From positions 3,844,001 to 3,908,000 of the forward strand of contig NZ_CP137920.1 in the NCBI RefSeq assembly GCF_033708015.1: a stretch of 64,000 nt of DNA, given 5' to 3'. The DNA is from Proteus vulgaris (GTDB taxonomy: Bacteria > Pseudomonadota > Gammaproteobacteria > Enterobacterales > Enterobacteriaceae). A program made the position numbers and the translations under genes. The notes beneath the pieces were generated by a model. That model made no database searches. It had not been told where the DNA came from and was given only the letters and a program-made list of their open reading frames with translations. Of the stretch, positions 39,069 through 49,256 are shown one piece after another. Every line of letters starts with the position of its first letter. Position 1 is the stretch's first letter.

Positions 39069-39097
39069 GCCCCTTCTTCTCGCTGAAGGGGCATTTT
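39069..39097 (+). terminator. Strong plus-strand terminator upstream of the avtA stop
   Basis: GCCCCTTC pairs with GAAGGGGC around an 8-base loop, followed by ATTTTTATT on the plus strand. It also lies just past avtA on the minus strand, where the following sequence is not T-rich. Confidence 0.8.
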
Positions 39098-39099
39098 TA

Positions 39100-40359
39100 T
39101 TAGATATTCACTGGCTGATAGATATTCTCGAGTTCTTCAGCCAGAATTTTTATTCCTTTTTCAATCAATTCAGGCTCAGGTACGTAATTCATTCGCATAC
39201 ATTGATGAGCGTGATCCCATGTATCTTCTAATCCTGGAAAGAAGTAATGTCCTGGCACCATCAATACACCACGTTTTTTCAGGCGGCGGTAAAGCTCTTC
39301 ACAAGAAACAGGTAAATCTTTAAACCAAAGCCACAAAAAGATCGCCCCCTCAGGCTTATGGATAAGACAACGTTCTTCAGGTAAATAGCGGCGAATAATA
39401 TGAATAGTTTCAAGTACTCGTTGATGATAGAAAGGACCTATCACATCTTGGGATAATCGCATTAAATCATCACGTTTTAGCATTTCTAATGCCATTGCAG
39501 GCCCAATTCCACCAGGTGCAAGGCTAATAATGCCGTTAACATTTGTAATGGCTGAAATCAGCTCTTCATTGGCGATAATAATGCCACAGCGTGCGCCTGG
39601 TAAGCCTAACTTAGACAAACTCATACAAAGGATAGTGTTGTCATTCCAACGAGGTGTTGCCTGAGTAAAAATAATACCCGGAAAAGGAACACCGTAAGCG
39701 TTATCGATAATCAGCGGGATATTGTGTCGTTTAGCTAAAGCCTCTAGCTTTTCAACTTCGTCATCTGTAATCACATTACCCGTTGGGTTTGTTGGTCTTG
39801 AAACACAAATAGCCGCAATATCATCACTGATTTCAAGATGAGCAAAATCAACATGATATTTAAATTGCCCATTCGGCAACATTTCTATTGTTGGTTTATT
39901 CGCAACAAACAGATCTTCTTCTAATCCAGAATCAGCATAACCAATGTATTCAGGAGCGATAGGGAAAAGAATTTTACGTTTTTTCCCACTCTTTGTTGTG
40001 CCACCTAATAAATTAAATAAATAGAAAAAAGCACTTTGACTACCATTAGTTAGTGCAATATTTTTCGCCGAAATATTCCAGCCTAGCTTCTCTTTTAAAC
40101 ATGTCGCCAACGCTTGTAACATGGCATCTTTGCCTTGTGGACCATCATAGTTACAGACCGCATCACTTAATGAGCCATTTTCTGTCATCTCTTTAAGTAA
40201 TTGGCGAAAATAATTATCCATTTCAGGAATATGAGCTGGATTTCCACCACCGAGCATCACAGCTCCGGGTGTGCGTATGCCTTCATTTAAGTCTTGCATC
40301 AAGCGAGCAATGCCTGAATGCTGAGCAAACTTTTGCCCAAATTGTGATAGTTGAGTCAT
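39100..40359 (-). CDS. avtA: Valine-pyruvate aminotransferase
   Basis: A 419-residue PLP enzyme (fold type I) that transfers amino groups between valine or alanine and the keto acids. The active Lys is in CMSLSKLGLPGARCGIIIA, the Asn/Asp-Tyr segment is VSRPTNPTGNVIT and IDNAYGVPFPG, and the final Arg is HQCMRMNYVPEPE. The length matches E. coli AvtA (417). It is followed by a hairpin and lies near tag and glyQS, a neighbourhood shared with E. coli. Confidence 0.95.
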   Translation of the reverse strand: MTQLSQFGQKFAQHSGIARLMQDLNEGIRTPGAVMLGGGNPAHIPEMDNYFRQLLKEMTENGSLSDAVCNYDGPQGKDAMLQALATCLKEKLGWNISAKNIALTNGSQSAFFYLFNLLGGTTKSGKKRKILFPIAPEYIGYADSGLEEDLFVANKPTIEMLPNGQFKYHVDFAHLEISDDIAAICVSRPTNPTGNVITDDEVEKLEALAKRHNIPLIIDNAYGVPFPGIIFTQATPRWNDNTILCMSLSKLGLPGARCGIIIANEELISAITNVNGIISLAPGGIGPAMALEMLKRDDLMRLSQDVIGPFYHQRVLETIHIIRRYLPEERCLIHKPEGAIFLWLWFKDLPVSCEELYRRLKKRGVLMVPGHYFFPGLEDTWDHAHQCMRMNYVPEPELIEKGIKILAEELENIYQPVNI

Positions 40360-40529
40360 CTTTGCAGGTATCTTCTATGTTGCTTTCTCGTTAAGAAACA
40401 CCATACCGCGAGCTTTAATCTGCATCAATAGTTATAATCGAAATGATAGAATAGTAATATTAATATAATTTTAAATATTGAAATATAAAGCTAAAAGTAT
40501 TCAAAATTAAAGATAACTCAACTCATATT

Positions 40530-41114
40530 TTACTTTTTATTGGTGTTTTTAGTCTTATCTTGGTGACAAAAACAAGAGAGAATATGGTCATTTACCATAC
40601 CAACGGCTTGCATAAAAGCGTAGCAAGTTGTCGTTCCCACAAATTTAAAGCCTTTTTTCTTCAGCGTTTTTGCCATTTTATCTGAGATTTCAGTGGATGC
40701 AGGCACTTGAGAGATATCACTCCATTGATTAATGATGGGTTTATCATCCACAAATTGCCAAATAAATTGACTAAAATCTTCACCTTGCGCTTCCATCGCC
40801 ATAAAAATACGTGCGTTATTGATAATGGCGTTAATTTTTCCTCGATGACGAATAATTGCGGGCTCTTGCAATAAAGCTTCAACTTCTTTATCTGTCATTT
40901 TGGCAATTTTTTCAGGTGAAAAATCAAAAAAACAGCGACGAAAACCTTCTCTCTTTTTAAGTACGGTATACCAAGATAGCCCCGCTTGTTGACCTTCAAG
41001 GCAAATCATTTCAAAAAGCTTATATTTATCTCGCTCAGGTTTACCCCATTCTTCATCATGATATGCCAAATATTCAGGATCATTGGTTACCCAATCGCAA
41101 CGCTGTTTATTCAT
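40530..41114 (-). CDS. tag: 3-methyladenine DNA glycosylase I
   Basis: A 194-residue helix-hairpin-helix-fold glycosylase that removes 3-methyladenine from DNA. CDWVTNDPEYLAYHDEEWG, FEMICLEGQQAGLSW, IIRHRGKINAIINNARIF and FKFVGTTTCYAFMQAVGMVNDH are the family segments. Cys6, His19 (in AYHDEEWG), and the C-terminal H...C pair (NDHILSCFCHQ) fit the zinc site. The size is close to E. coli Tag (187). Its start follows AAGGA. Confidence 0.94.
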   Translation of the reverse strand: MNKQRCDWVTNDPEYLAYHDEEWGKPERDKYKLFEMICLEGQQAGLSWYTVLKKREGFRRCFFDFSPEKIAKMTDKEVEALLQEPAIIRHRGKINAIINNARIFMAMEAQGEDFSQFIWQFVDDKPIINQWSDISQVPASTEISDKMAKTLKKKGFKFVGTTTCYAFMQAVGMVNDHILSCFCHQDKTKNTNKK

Positions 41115-41353
41115 TTTCTTATTTCCTTGTTACTAATAACTTTTAATAACACCATTTTATATACTGTATAAACATACATGTAAATAGGCAAAAAAAATTT
41201 CAATCTAATTCTTTGAGCATAGTCATAAACTCAATTAAGGGATTATTTTTTTGATCGAGGAAAAATTGCCCTCATTCCTTGCTGTATATCTTTCGTCTAG
41301 AAGGTATACTGAAACCTTTCTTTTTATTCTATGTATCGCCATGCGGATATAAC

Positions 41354-42259
41354 ATGCAAAAGTTTGATACCAAAACCTTTCAAGGTCTTATCCTGACACT
41401 GCAGGATTACTGGGCTCGCCAGGGCTGTACCATTGTCCAACCATTAGATATGGAAGTGGGCGCAGGCACATCACACCCAATGACTTGTTTACGAGCATTA
41501 GGACCAGAGCCTATTGCTGCGGCTTATGTACAGCCTTCACGTCGTCCAACAGACGGACGTTACGGTGAAAATCCTAACCGCTTACAGCACTATTACCAAT
41601 TCCAAGTTATCATTAAGCCATCACCTGATAATATTCAGGAGCTTTATCTTGGCTCACTAAGAGAGTTAGGTTTAGACCCAACAATCCATGATATTCGTTT
41701 TGTAGAAGATAACTGGGAAAACCCAACTTTAGGTGCTTGGGGCTTAGGCTGGGAAGTTTGGCTCAACGGCATGGAAGTGACGCAGTTTACCTATTTCCAA
41801 CAAGTAGGCGGATTAGAGTGCAAACCAGTTACGGGTGAAATTACCTACGGCTTAGAACGTCTAGCCATGTATATTCAAGGTGTTGATAGCGTTTATGACT
41901 TAGTTTGGTGTGACGGTCCGTTAGGTAAAACCACCTACGGCGATATCTATCATCAAAACGAAGTTGAGCAATCAACCTATAATTTTGAATACGCCGATGT
42001 AGACTTCCTATTTTCTTGCTTTGAGCAATATGAAAAAGAAGCGCGTGAGTTGTTAGAGTTAGAAAAGCCTCTGCCTTTACCTGCCTATGAACGTATTTTA
42101 AAAGCAGGACACACCTTTAACTTATTGGATGCACGTAAAGCTATCTCTGTGACAGAGCGTCAGCGTTATATTTTACGTATCCGTACTTTAACCAAAGCGG
42201 TTGCTGAAGCATATTATGCTTCTCGTGAAGCGCTTGGTTTCCCTATGTGTAAAAAGTAA
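41354..42259 (+). CDS. glyQ: Glycyl-tRNA synthetase alpha subunit
   Basis: A 301-residue class II synthetase subunit carrying the catalytic core. [58 protein letters not shown] and [28 protein letters not shown] are hallmark segments. The frame is open 25 codons upstream, but the family start MQKFDTK fixes 41354. It is followed by glyS after 9 bp; the two subunits form an alpha2beta2 enzyme. Confidence 0.96.
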   Translation: MQKFDTKTFQGLILTLQDYWARQGCTIVQPLDMEVGAGTSHPMTCLRALGPEPIAAAYVQPSRRPTDGRYGENPNRLQHYYQFQVIIKPSPDNIQELYLGSLRELGLDPTIHDIRFVEDNWENPTLGAWGLGWEVWLNGMEVTQFTYFQQVGGLECKPVTGEITYGLERLAMYIQGVDSVYDLVWCDGPLGKTTYGDIYHQNEVEQSTYNFEYADVDFLFSCFEQYEKEARELLELEKPLPLPAYERILKAGHTFNLLDARKAISVTERQRYILRIRTLTKAVAEAYYASREALGFPMCKK

Positions 42260-42268
42260 GAGGCTATC

Positions 42269-44341
42269 ATGACAACTGAGACTTTCCTCGTGGAAATCGG
42301 CACAGAAGAATTACCGCCGAAAGCGCTTCGTTCTTTAGCCGAATCTTTTGCTGCTAATTTTACGGCTGAACTGGATAACGCAAATATCACTCATGGTGAT
42401 GTATCTTGGTTTGCAGCCCCACGCCGTTTAGCCATTAAAGTGGCTAATATGGCAAAATCACAAGCAGATAGAACCATTGAAAAACGTGGTCCTGCGATTG
42501 CTCAGGCCTTTGATGCTGAGGGTAAACCAACCAAAGCGGCTGAAGGTTGGGCAAGAGGTAATGGCATTACTGTTGACCAAGCTGAGCGTTTATCAACAGA
42601 GAAAGGCGAATGGTTATTTTATCGTGCAGAAGTAAAAGGTGAAGCGGTTAACAAATTACTGATTGGCATGGTAAGCACTGCATTATCAAAATTACCAATC
42701 CCCAAATTAATGCGCTGGGGCGATAAAGACACTCACTTTGTACGCCCTGTTCATACAGTCACCTTATTATTAGGTGATACTGTTATTGATGGTGAAATCT
42801 TAGGTATCCAAAGCGATCGCGTTATTCGTGGTCATCGCTTTATGGGTGAAGCTGAGTTCACTATTGATAATGCGGATCAGTATCCTGAAATTCTTTATGA
42901 ACGCGGAAAAGTTATCGCTGATTACGAAACGCGTAAATCAATTATTCTTCATGATGCTCGCCTTGCTGCTGAAAAACTTGGTGGTATCGCAGATTTAAGC
43001 GATAGCTTAGTGGAAGAAGTCACTTCATTGGTTGAATGGCCGGTTGTACTAACAGCAAAATTTGAGGAAAAATTCCTTGAAGTTCCTGCTGAAGCACTGG
43101 TTTACACCATGAAAGGTGACCAAAAATACTTCCCTGTTTATGATAAACAAGGTGGATTGTTACCTAACTTTATTTTCGTTACTAATATTGAATCTTCTGA
43201 TCCACAACAAATCATTAGCGGTAACGAAAAAGTCGTACGTCCTCGTTTAGCGGATGCTGAATTCTTCTTTAAAACTGACCGCAAACAACGTTTAGAAGAT
43301 AACTTACCACGCCTTGAAACGGTATTATTCCAGAAAGATTTAGGCACACTGCGTGATAAAACAGACCGCATTCAAGCATTAGCTGGCTTTATTGCAGACA
43401 AAATGGGTGCTGATGTTAATAAAGCAACCCGTGCAGGTTTACTGTCAAAATGTGACTTAATGACCAATATGGTATTCGAATTCACAGATACCCAAGGTGT
43501 TATGGGTATGCATTATGCACGTCATGATGGTGAAGCCGAAGAAGTCGCAGTGGCACTGAAAGAACAATATCAACCTCGTTTCGCAGGTGATGAATTACCT
43601 TCTAATCCTGTTGCTAGCGCCCTCGCTATTGCAGAGAAGATGGATACACTTGCGGGTATTTTCGGTATTGGTCAACATCCTAAAGGGGATAAAGACCCAT
43701 TTGCGCTACGTCGTGCATCATTGGGTGTTTTACGTATTATTGTTGAGCAAGATTTACCGTTAGATATTGAAGAGCTAACACAAGAAGCGGTTCGCCTCTA
43801 CGGTGACAAGCTGACGAATAAAAATGTCGTCAGTGATGTGGTTGAATTTATGTTAGGCCGTTTCCGCTCTTGGTATCAAGAGCTGGGTTACAGCATTGAT
43901 ACTATTCAAGCTGTATTAGCACGTCGCCCAACACAACCTGCTGACTTCAATGCCCGCGTTAAAGCAGTCACTTATTTCCGTACATTAGAAGAAGCCTCTG
44001 CATTAGCAGAAGCTAATAAACGTGTTTCTAATATTTTAGCGAAATCCGCTGATGTAAAACTGAATGACGCCGTTTTAGCTTCCGTCTTAAAAGCACCAGA
44101 AGAAGTTCAATTAGCAGCGAATCTTGCGGTATTACAAGATAAGTTGGCACCCTTATTTGCAGAACGCAAATATCAGGAAGCATTAGTTGAGCTGGCATCA
44201 TTACGTGATGTGGTTAATAACTTCTTTGATAAAGTCATGGTAATGGATGAAGACGAAGCGGTTCGTATCAACCGTTTAACGATGTTAAGTCAATTGCGTG
44301 AACTGTTCTTAAGAGTCGCGGATATTTCTGTTTTACAATAA
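42269..44341 (+). CDS. glyS: Glycyl-tRNA synthetase beta subunit
   Basis: A 690-residue tRNA-binding subunit, close in length to E. coli GlyS (689). It begins [20 protein letters not shown] and contains the HD-like segment and C-terminal anticodon-binding (DALR-type) domain ending [14 protein letters not shown] precedes the ATG. Ends the glyQS operon with a strong terminator. Confidence 0.96.
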   Translation: MTTETFLVEIGTEELPPKALRSLAESFAANFTAELDNANITHGDVSWFAAPRRLAIKVANMAKSQADRTIEKRGPAIAQAFDAEGKPTKAAEGWARGNGITVDQAERLSTEKGEWLFYRAEVKGEAVNKLLIGMVSTALSKLPIPKLMRWGDKDTHFVRPVHTVTLLLGDTVIDGEILGIQSDRVIRGHRFMGEAEFTIDNADQYPEILYERGKVIADYETRKSIILHDARLAAEKLGGIADLSDSLVEEVTSLVEWPVVLTAKFEEKFLEVPAEALVYTMKGDQKYFPVYDKQGGLLPNFIFVTNIESSDPQQIISGNEKVVRPRLADAEFFFKTDRKQRLEDNLPRLETVLFQKDLGTLRDKTDRIQALAGFIADKMGADVNKATRAGLLSKCDLMTNMVFEFTDTQGVMGMHYARHDGEAEEVAVALKEQYQPRFAGDELPSNPVASALAIAEKMDTLAGIFGIGQHPKGDKDPFALRRASLGVLRIIVEQDLPLDIEELTQEAVRLYGDKLTNKNVVSDVVEFMLGRFRSWYQELGYSIDTIQAVLARRPTQPADFNARVKAVTYFRTLEEASALAEANKRVSNILAKSADVKLNDAVLASVLKAPEEVQLAANLAVLQDKLAPLFAERKYQEALVELASLRDVVNNFFDKVMVMDEDEAVRINRLTMLSQLRELFLRVADISVLQ

Positions 44342-44363
44342 ATTGTAAAGTTTAAAAAGTGTA

Positions 44364-44396
44364 AACCGGCATTGTAAAAGCAATGCCGGTTTTTTA
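44364..44396 (+). terminator. Terminator of glyQS
   Basis: AACCGGCATTG pairs perfectly with CAATGCCGGTT, then TTTTTATC; 23 bp past the glyS stop. Confidence 0.92.
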
Positions 44397-44416
44397 TCAA
44401 AATCATTATTTTCACT

Positions 44417-44836
44417 TCAATTATCTTTGAGAGGATGATGGACAAGTTCCATAATTCTTATCGATTGTTTATCAATGATATTCACAATAATATGTAATAA
44501 ATCATCAATATCTTCTGCATGAAAAGATTCAATTTCCGTTTCTATCTCAATAGGAAACCCATTTATTTTACTAAAACTATAACCAAATAGTATAAACCCA
44601 GACTCATCATTTATATTTACTTTATTGATATAAATAAGTCTTTCACTATTAATAAATTTAGGGCAGTAATGATGATTGTCTTTAAATAATATTTTTATTT
44701 TATTATTAGTGATCATTTCTAGTTTTTCGATAACTATACTTATCTTATTTTCTATTTGCTTTTTTATATCAATGATAGATGATGCTCTATCCAATGAAGC
44801 CTTTATCTTTTCAAAAAAATGATTTTCATCGTTCAT
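44417..44836 (-). CDS. Unknown protein, second gene of an EEP-linked pair
   Basis: A 139-residue protein I do not recognise. The first 45 or so residues look helical and charged (FFEKIKASLDRASSIIDIKKQIENKIS); the rest has alternating hydrophobic strands (INKVNINDESGFILFGYSF) and an acidic stretch ESFHAEDIDD. No signal or membrane segment is visible. The frame is open further upstream, but AGGATTTC before the ATG at 44836 supports this start, overlapping the upstream EEP gene by 11 bp. The overlap implies coupled translation and a linked function, such as a regulator, immunity partner or cofactor. It is AT-rich and absent from this position in E. coli. Confidence 0.65.
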   Translation of the reverse strand: MNDENHFFEKIKASLDRASSIIDIKKQIENKISIVIEKLEMITNNKIKILFKDNHHYCPKFINSERLIYINKVNINDESGFILFGYSFSKINGFPIEIETEIESFHAEDIDDLLHIIVNIIDKQSIRIMELVHHPLKDN

Positions 44837-45713
44837 GTGAAATCCTACAAAATATTGGATAATGATCAAACTTTTTAAAGAAAATATCATCAAGGCAGTG
44901 ATTGTCATCAGTGAGGATCCGATAAAAATCAATCTGCTCGAGATCTAACTTAAAACAATCCTCTTTTCCATATAAAAATGATGAAGAAAAGATCATTTGA
45001 TCAAAAACATACCATCGACTCATTGAAGCTGAATTATAATAATATGTACCTAAATTATTTGTTTTCTTATCAGACAAAAGATACCAAAATGGATTAAATA
45101 ATAACTCTCTTTTCTTTTTTATTATATGGTAATCTCTCGTTGCATATAATGTATTAATCATCGCATCAGAATAAGGCTCTGTATTATAATCCCCCATACA
45201 AATAATTTGAGTATCTTTTCCTTTACTCTCAAATAACTTATCAATACTATTCCTCAATTCTTGGGCGGCTATACGCCTGATCTTATCATCAGCACTGAGT
45301 ACTGATGGCCAGTGTGATAAAAAGAATGTGATCATTTTTTGATTTTCAATTTCTTTAAATACAACACTCACACCGACTCTTATTGTTCTATTATCAGGTT
45401 GAAGCTTAGTTAAAAATTTACTTGAGATAAACTCTAATTTACTCATCTTATACATTATAGATATATCAATAAATATACGCCCTATTCTTCCTGATAGATC
45501 AATGTATTCCATATTTAATTCGCAAGCTAATTGTTTAAAATCTAGGTTTTCTTTTTTAGAAATCTCACAAAGTGCAACGATATCCAGTGTTCTTTTTTTT
45601 ATCATTCTCCCAAGGTATTGTTTGGCTAATCCAATGTCTTCTATATTTGTTTTCTTACTTGATCTTATTGGTGGAGATAATCCCATATTCCACCAGCATA
45701 AATTCAATTCCAT
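44826..45713 (-). CDS. Endonuclease/exonuclease/phosphatase-fold protein
   Basis: A 295-residue protein with all motifs of the Mg-dependent EEP superfamily (DNase I, exonuclease III, inositol phosphatases): WWN (Asn9), ALCEI (Glu50), SHWPS (His134), MGDYNTEP (Asp175, Asn177), FDQM (Asp238) and a final FDHYP (Asp283, His284). It should be catalytically competent as a nuclease or phosphodiesterase. No signal peptide is seen, so it acts in the cytoplasm unless exported by another route. The substrate cannot be inferred. It shares an overlap with the following unknown gene and has AT-rich, accessory-like composition in a core neighbourhood (glyS-yidR). Confidence 0.82.
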   Translation of the reverse strand: MELNLCWWNMGLSPPIRSSKKTNIEDIGLAKQYLGRMIKKRTLDIVALCEISKKENLDFKQLACELNMEYIDLSGRIGRIFIDISIMYKMSKLEFISSKFLTKLQPDNRTIRVGVSVVFKEIENQKMITFFLSHWPSVLSADDKIRRIAAQELRNSIDKLFESKGKDTQIICMGDYNTEPYSDAMINTLYATRDYHIIKKKRELLFNPFWYLLSDKKTNNLGTYYYNSASMSRWYVFDQMIFSSSFLYGKEDCFKLDLEQIDFYRILTDDNHCLDDIFFKKFDHYPIFCRISHER

Positions 45714-45929
45714 TTTTATATATTATTCCATTAACAATAAATTATCTTTAAATATTACCCATTATTGTTTCATTAAAGTTTAATAATTTAGCACAATAAA
45801 TAAAAATAGAAAAAACAATAAAATAAATCAAAACAAATAAATATTTTAATTCACATTTAAATTATTAGTTTTTTATTAAGTGAAAGGTATCTTATTATTT
45901 AAGATACCTTTTCAATATATTGAAAATTT

Positions 45930-47216
45930 TTACAGTTCTGTTTTTACGGTAAATATCTGGCGATAACCCTCAATATCACGCATAAATGCAATATATTGGT
46001 CATTCGGAGAGAACACGACCGCATCACTACTTGGTGCTTGTGCTGTTCTTTCTGTTAATCGCGTTAACTCACCCGTTTTTGCATGACATAACATCACACT
46101 GTTATCACAAATGAAGGTGAGATATTGCCCGTTACTATTCCATGTAAAGGCTGACTGAATATCCCAATCCTGCGAAGTGACTTGCTTTATCTCTTTCGTA
46201 CTTGGCGATACGGTATATAACTGCACAATACCGTTATCATCTTTCATTAAAAAGGCGATTGCATCACCTTGTGGTGAACTTCTTAACCAGTGACGAGGCT
46301 GATTTAAAACACCCGCATATTTCCTATTTGTTGTATTTGTTAGACGAACTTGATGAATACCTTTAGCCACTGCGGGCATTGTTGTGTCGGTTCCTGCCAG
46401 TGGCTTATCTCCTTCAATGCTGAAATCCTGATTATCATCTGGTAAATCCACTAGAAAAATATCAGAAACCTTATCGCCACTTTCACTCACAGTATCGCCG
46501 ATAAATGCAATCGCCCAACGTTGTTGTGAACCATCAGCCTTTGTATAACCTTGAGTACCAATCCAACACTCTTCATAAGCTTTATTAATTTCATCGCTCC
46601 CCTTTTGTGGATGCGCGACGGTTTGGCTGATTACAGTGCAAAAATATTCACCGTCATATTCACGTGGGTGTTTTTTAGCAACGCTAACCGCTTTCAGCGG
46701 CACAGCAACAGCGACATTACGTTGATCATATTCGCTGCCAAGTTCATGCATGATATGGTCATTGTAAGTAAAACTTAAACGTGTGCCATCAGGACTAAAT
46801 ACATGAACATGTGTACCGCCACGTAATGCACCAGCTTGATAAGGGGATGTCAATGAACAAGCATCAATATTAAATACCCGATTGTTTTCTGACTCATCAA
46901 CAATCACACCTCGACGATGATGAAAGTCATAATGCCATTCACTATCTGGATTTTCTGGTCCATGAATAAAAGCATAACGTACGGGCTCTGTTGGGCTTAC
47001 TGTCACAACCCCTGCATGTGCTCCTTGTGTTGCGGTGTAAATGATCTGTTGCTGTTTTGTTTTCGCATGAATTTTTTCTATGGTTAGACCTGTAAAAGAT
47101 CCGCCATTGGGACGTACATCATAGACTAACCACTGGCTATCTGGTGTCCAAACATTTATATTGGTTAGCTGATGATGACGGCTATCAAACGTAATCTGGT
47201 GTTCCTGAAAAGACAT
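45930..47216 (-). CDS. yidR: YidR (DUF3748) beta-propeller-like protein
   Basis: A 428-residue protein with TolB/WD40-like repeats: SPDGTRLSFTYND, NSNGQYLTFICDN, SPNDQYIAFMRDIEG. HQITFDSRHHQLTNINVWTPDSQWLVYDVRPNGGSFTG and FIHGPENPDSEWHYDFHHRRGVIVDE follow E. coli YidR. The frame is open ten codons further upstream; AAGGATAAAT before the ATG at 47216 supports the shorter start. The function is unknown. In E. coli it is next to yidQ; here yidQ is 9 kb away. Confidence 0.9.
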   Translation of the reverse strand: MSFQEHQITFDSRHHQLTNINVWTPDSQWLVYDVRPNGGSFTGLTIEKIHAKTKQQQIIYTATQGAHAGVVTVSPTEPVRYAFIHGPENPDSEWHYDFHHRRGVIVDESENNRVFNIDACSLTSPYQAGALRGGTHVHVFSPDGTRLSFTYNDHIMHELGSEYDQRNVAVAVPLKAVSVAKKHPREYDGEYFCTVISQTVAHPQKGSDEINKAYEECWIGTQGYTKADGSQQRWAIAFIGDTVSESGDKVSDIFLVDLPDDNQDFSIEGDKPLAGTDTTMPAVAKGIHQVRLTNTTNRKYAGVLNQPRHWLRSSPQGDAIAFLMKDDNGIVQLYTVSPSTKEIKQVTSQDWDIQSAFTWNSNGQYLTFICDNSVMLCHAKTGELTRLTERTAQAPSSDAVVFSPNDQYIAFMRDIEGYRQIFTVKTEL

Positions 47217-47352
47217 ATTTATCCTTATCGGGAAATAAATTTCCACATTATAAAAACTAATTAATTTTACCTGGCACTAAAAAAATTCAGTCGAGACTTT
47301 TTCGCAAGGTAATTATTCTACCCTCACTAAATAGTCAAAAAATTAGAAAATC

Positions 47353-47970
47353 ATGTTACTTAGTGTTCTCTATATTATTGGTATTACTGCCGAAGCCATG
47401 ACTGGCGCACTTGCTGCTGGTCGCCGTAAAATGGATGTTTTTGGCGTTATTATTATCGCCTCTGCAACGGCCATCGGTGGTGGCTCTGTCAGAGACATTT
47501 TACTCGGCCATTACCCACTGGGTTGGGTAAAACACCCAGAATATATTGTCACTGTTGCATGTGCTGCTGTGATCACCATGTGGGTTGCTCCTATGATGAA
47601 ACACTTACAGCGACTCTTCCTTATCTTAGATGCCATCGGTCTAATGGTTTTCTCTATTATCGGCGCACAGATCGCACTCGATATGGAGTATGGTCCAATT
47701 ATTGCTGCTATTGCCGCGGTGATTACAGGTGCTTTTGGTGGTGTATTAAGAGATATGCTTTGTAATACCATTCCTCTGGTTTTCCAAAAAGAAATTTATG
47801 CCGGTATCGCTTTTGGTGCTGCGTGGCTTTATATGGGATTACTATTTTATACACCGTTACCAAGAGATGTCATTATCATCATTACCCTCATTGCGGGGTT
47901 AACCGCTCGACTTCTCGCTATTCGTTATAAATTGGGCTTACCTGTCTTTAATTATGAGAATCAAGATTAA
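47353..47970 (+). CDS. yicG: YicG (UPF0126/TRIC-like) inner membrane protein
   Basis: A 205-residue protein with about six or seven membrane helices. The repeated glycine-rich halves [27 protein letters not shown] and [27 protein letters not shown] are diagnostic of the UPF0126 family, whose fold is related to TRIC cation channels. In E. coli it precedes ligB and gmk; here gmk follows directly. Confidence 0.93.
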   Translation: MLLSVLYIIGITAEAMTGALAAGRRKMDVFGVIIIASATAIGGGSVRDILLGHYPLGWVKHPEYIVTVACAAVITMWVAPMMKHLQRLFLILDAIGLMVFSIIGAQIALDMEYGPIIAAIAAVITGAFGGVLRDMLCNTIPLVFQKEIYAGIAFGAAWLYMGLLFYTPLPRDVIIIITLIAGLTARLLAIRYKLGLPVFNYENQD

Positions 47971-47972
47971 CG

Positions 47973-48005
47973 AATCGCTATTTTAACGGTAGCGGTTCTT
48001 TTTGA
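47973..48005 (+). terminator. Terminator after yicG
   Basis: GAATCGCTA pairs with TAGCGGTTC (one mismatch) around TTTTAACGG, then TTTTTGATT, a few bases past the stop. Confidence 0.7.
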
Positions 48006-48246
48006 TTCTGTGGGGTATCTCAAAATATAATCTCTTTTCACTATTGTGATAAAAGGTAATTCCTATCACTGAATCTTTAATTGTATGTTAATATTGACAT
48101 CGTTTAATTTTTCTCTTGTTTCTATATTAAGAAAATAGAATGTAATAAGAAAAAAATGGTCCCGTATTAAACATGGGCACTGTATGTCATTCGTTGTATG
48201 TGTATACTATATAGGGGATTGTCCCTAAATATGTATTTATACTTAA

Positions 48247-48897
<651 letters not shown>

Positions 48898-48951
48898 GTT
48901 AACTTTCAGTATTATGCCCAGTCATTTCGTTAATGGTGGAGTAACACAAAT

Positions 48952-49227
48952 ATGGCACGCGTAACCGTTCAAGACGCTGTAGAAAAAATTGGTAACCGTT
49001 TTGACCTCGTTCTGGTCGCAGCACGTCGTGCGCGTCAGTTACAAGTCGGCGCTAAAGATCCTTTAGTGCCAGAAGAAAATGATAAAATGACTGTTGTCGC
49101 GCTACGTGAAATCGAAGAAGGCCTGATTAACGGTAAAATTCTTGATGCTCGTGAACGTCAAGAGCAGCAAGAGCAAGAAGCAGCAGAATTACAAGCTGTT
49201 TCAGCGATTGCGGAAGGTCGTCGTTAA
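48952..49227 (+). CDS. rpoZ: RNA polymerase omega subunit
   Basis: A 91-residue subunit ([30 protein letters not shown]...) that assists beta' assembly and forms part of one ppGpp site. It is identical in layout to E. coli RpoZ (91 residues), with GGAG before the start. It lies 54 bp after gmk and 29 bp before spoT. Confidence 0.97.
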   Translation: MARVTVQDAVEKIGNRFDLVLVAARRARQLQVGAKDPLVPEENDKMTVVALREIEEGLINGKILDARERQEQQEQEAAELQAVSAIAEGRR

Positions 49228-49256
49228 TCGTTTTATAAAATAGGGGTAGGTCTGCC

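Noticed and set aside
41279..41353. N-terminal extension of glyQ
   Set aside because: The extra 25 residues are not part of the GlyQ family, and the conserved start MQKFDTK lies at 41354.
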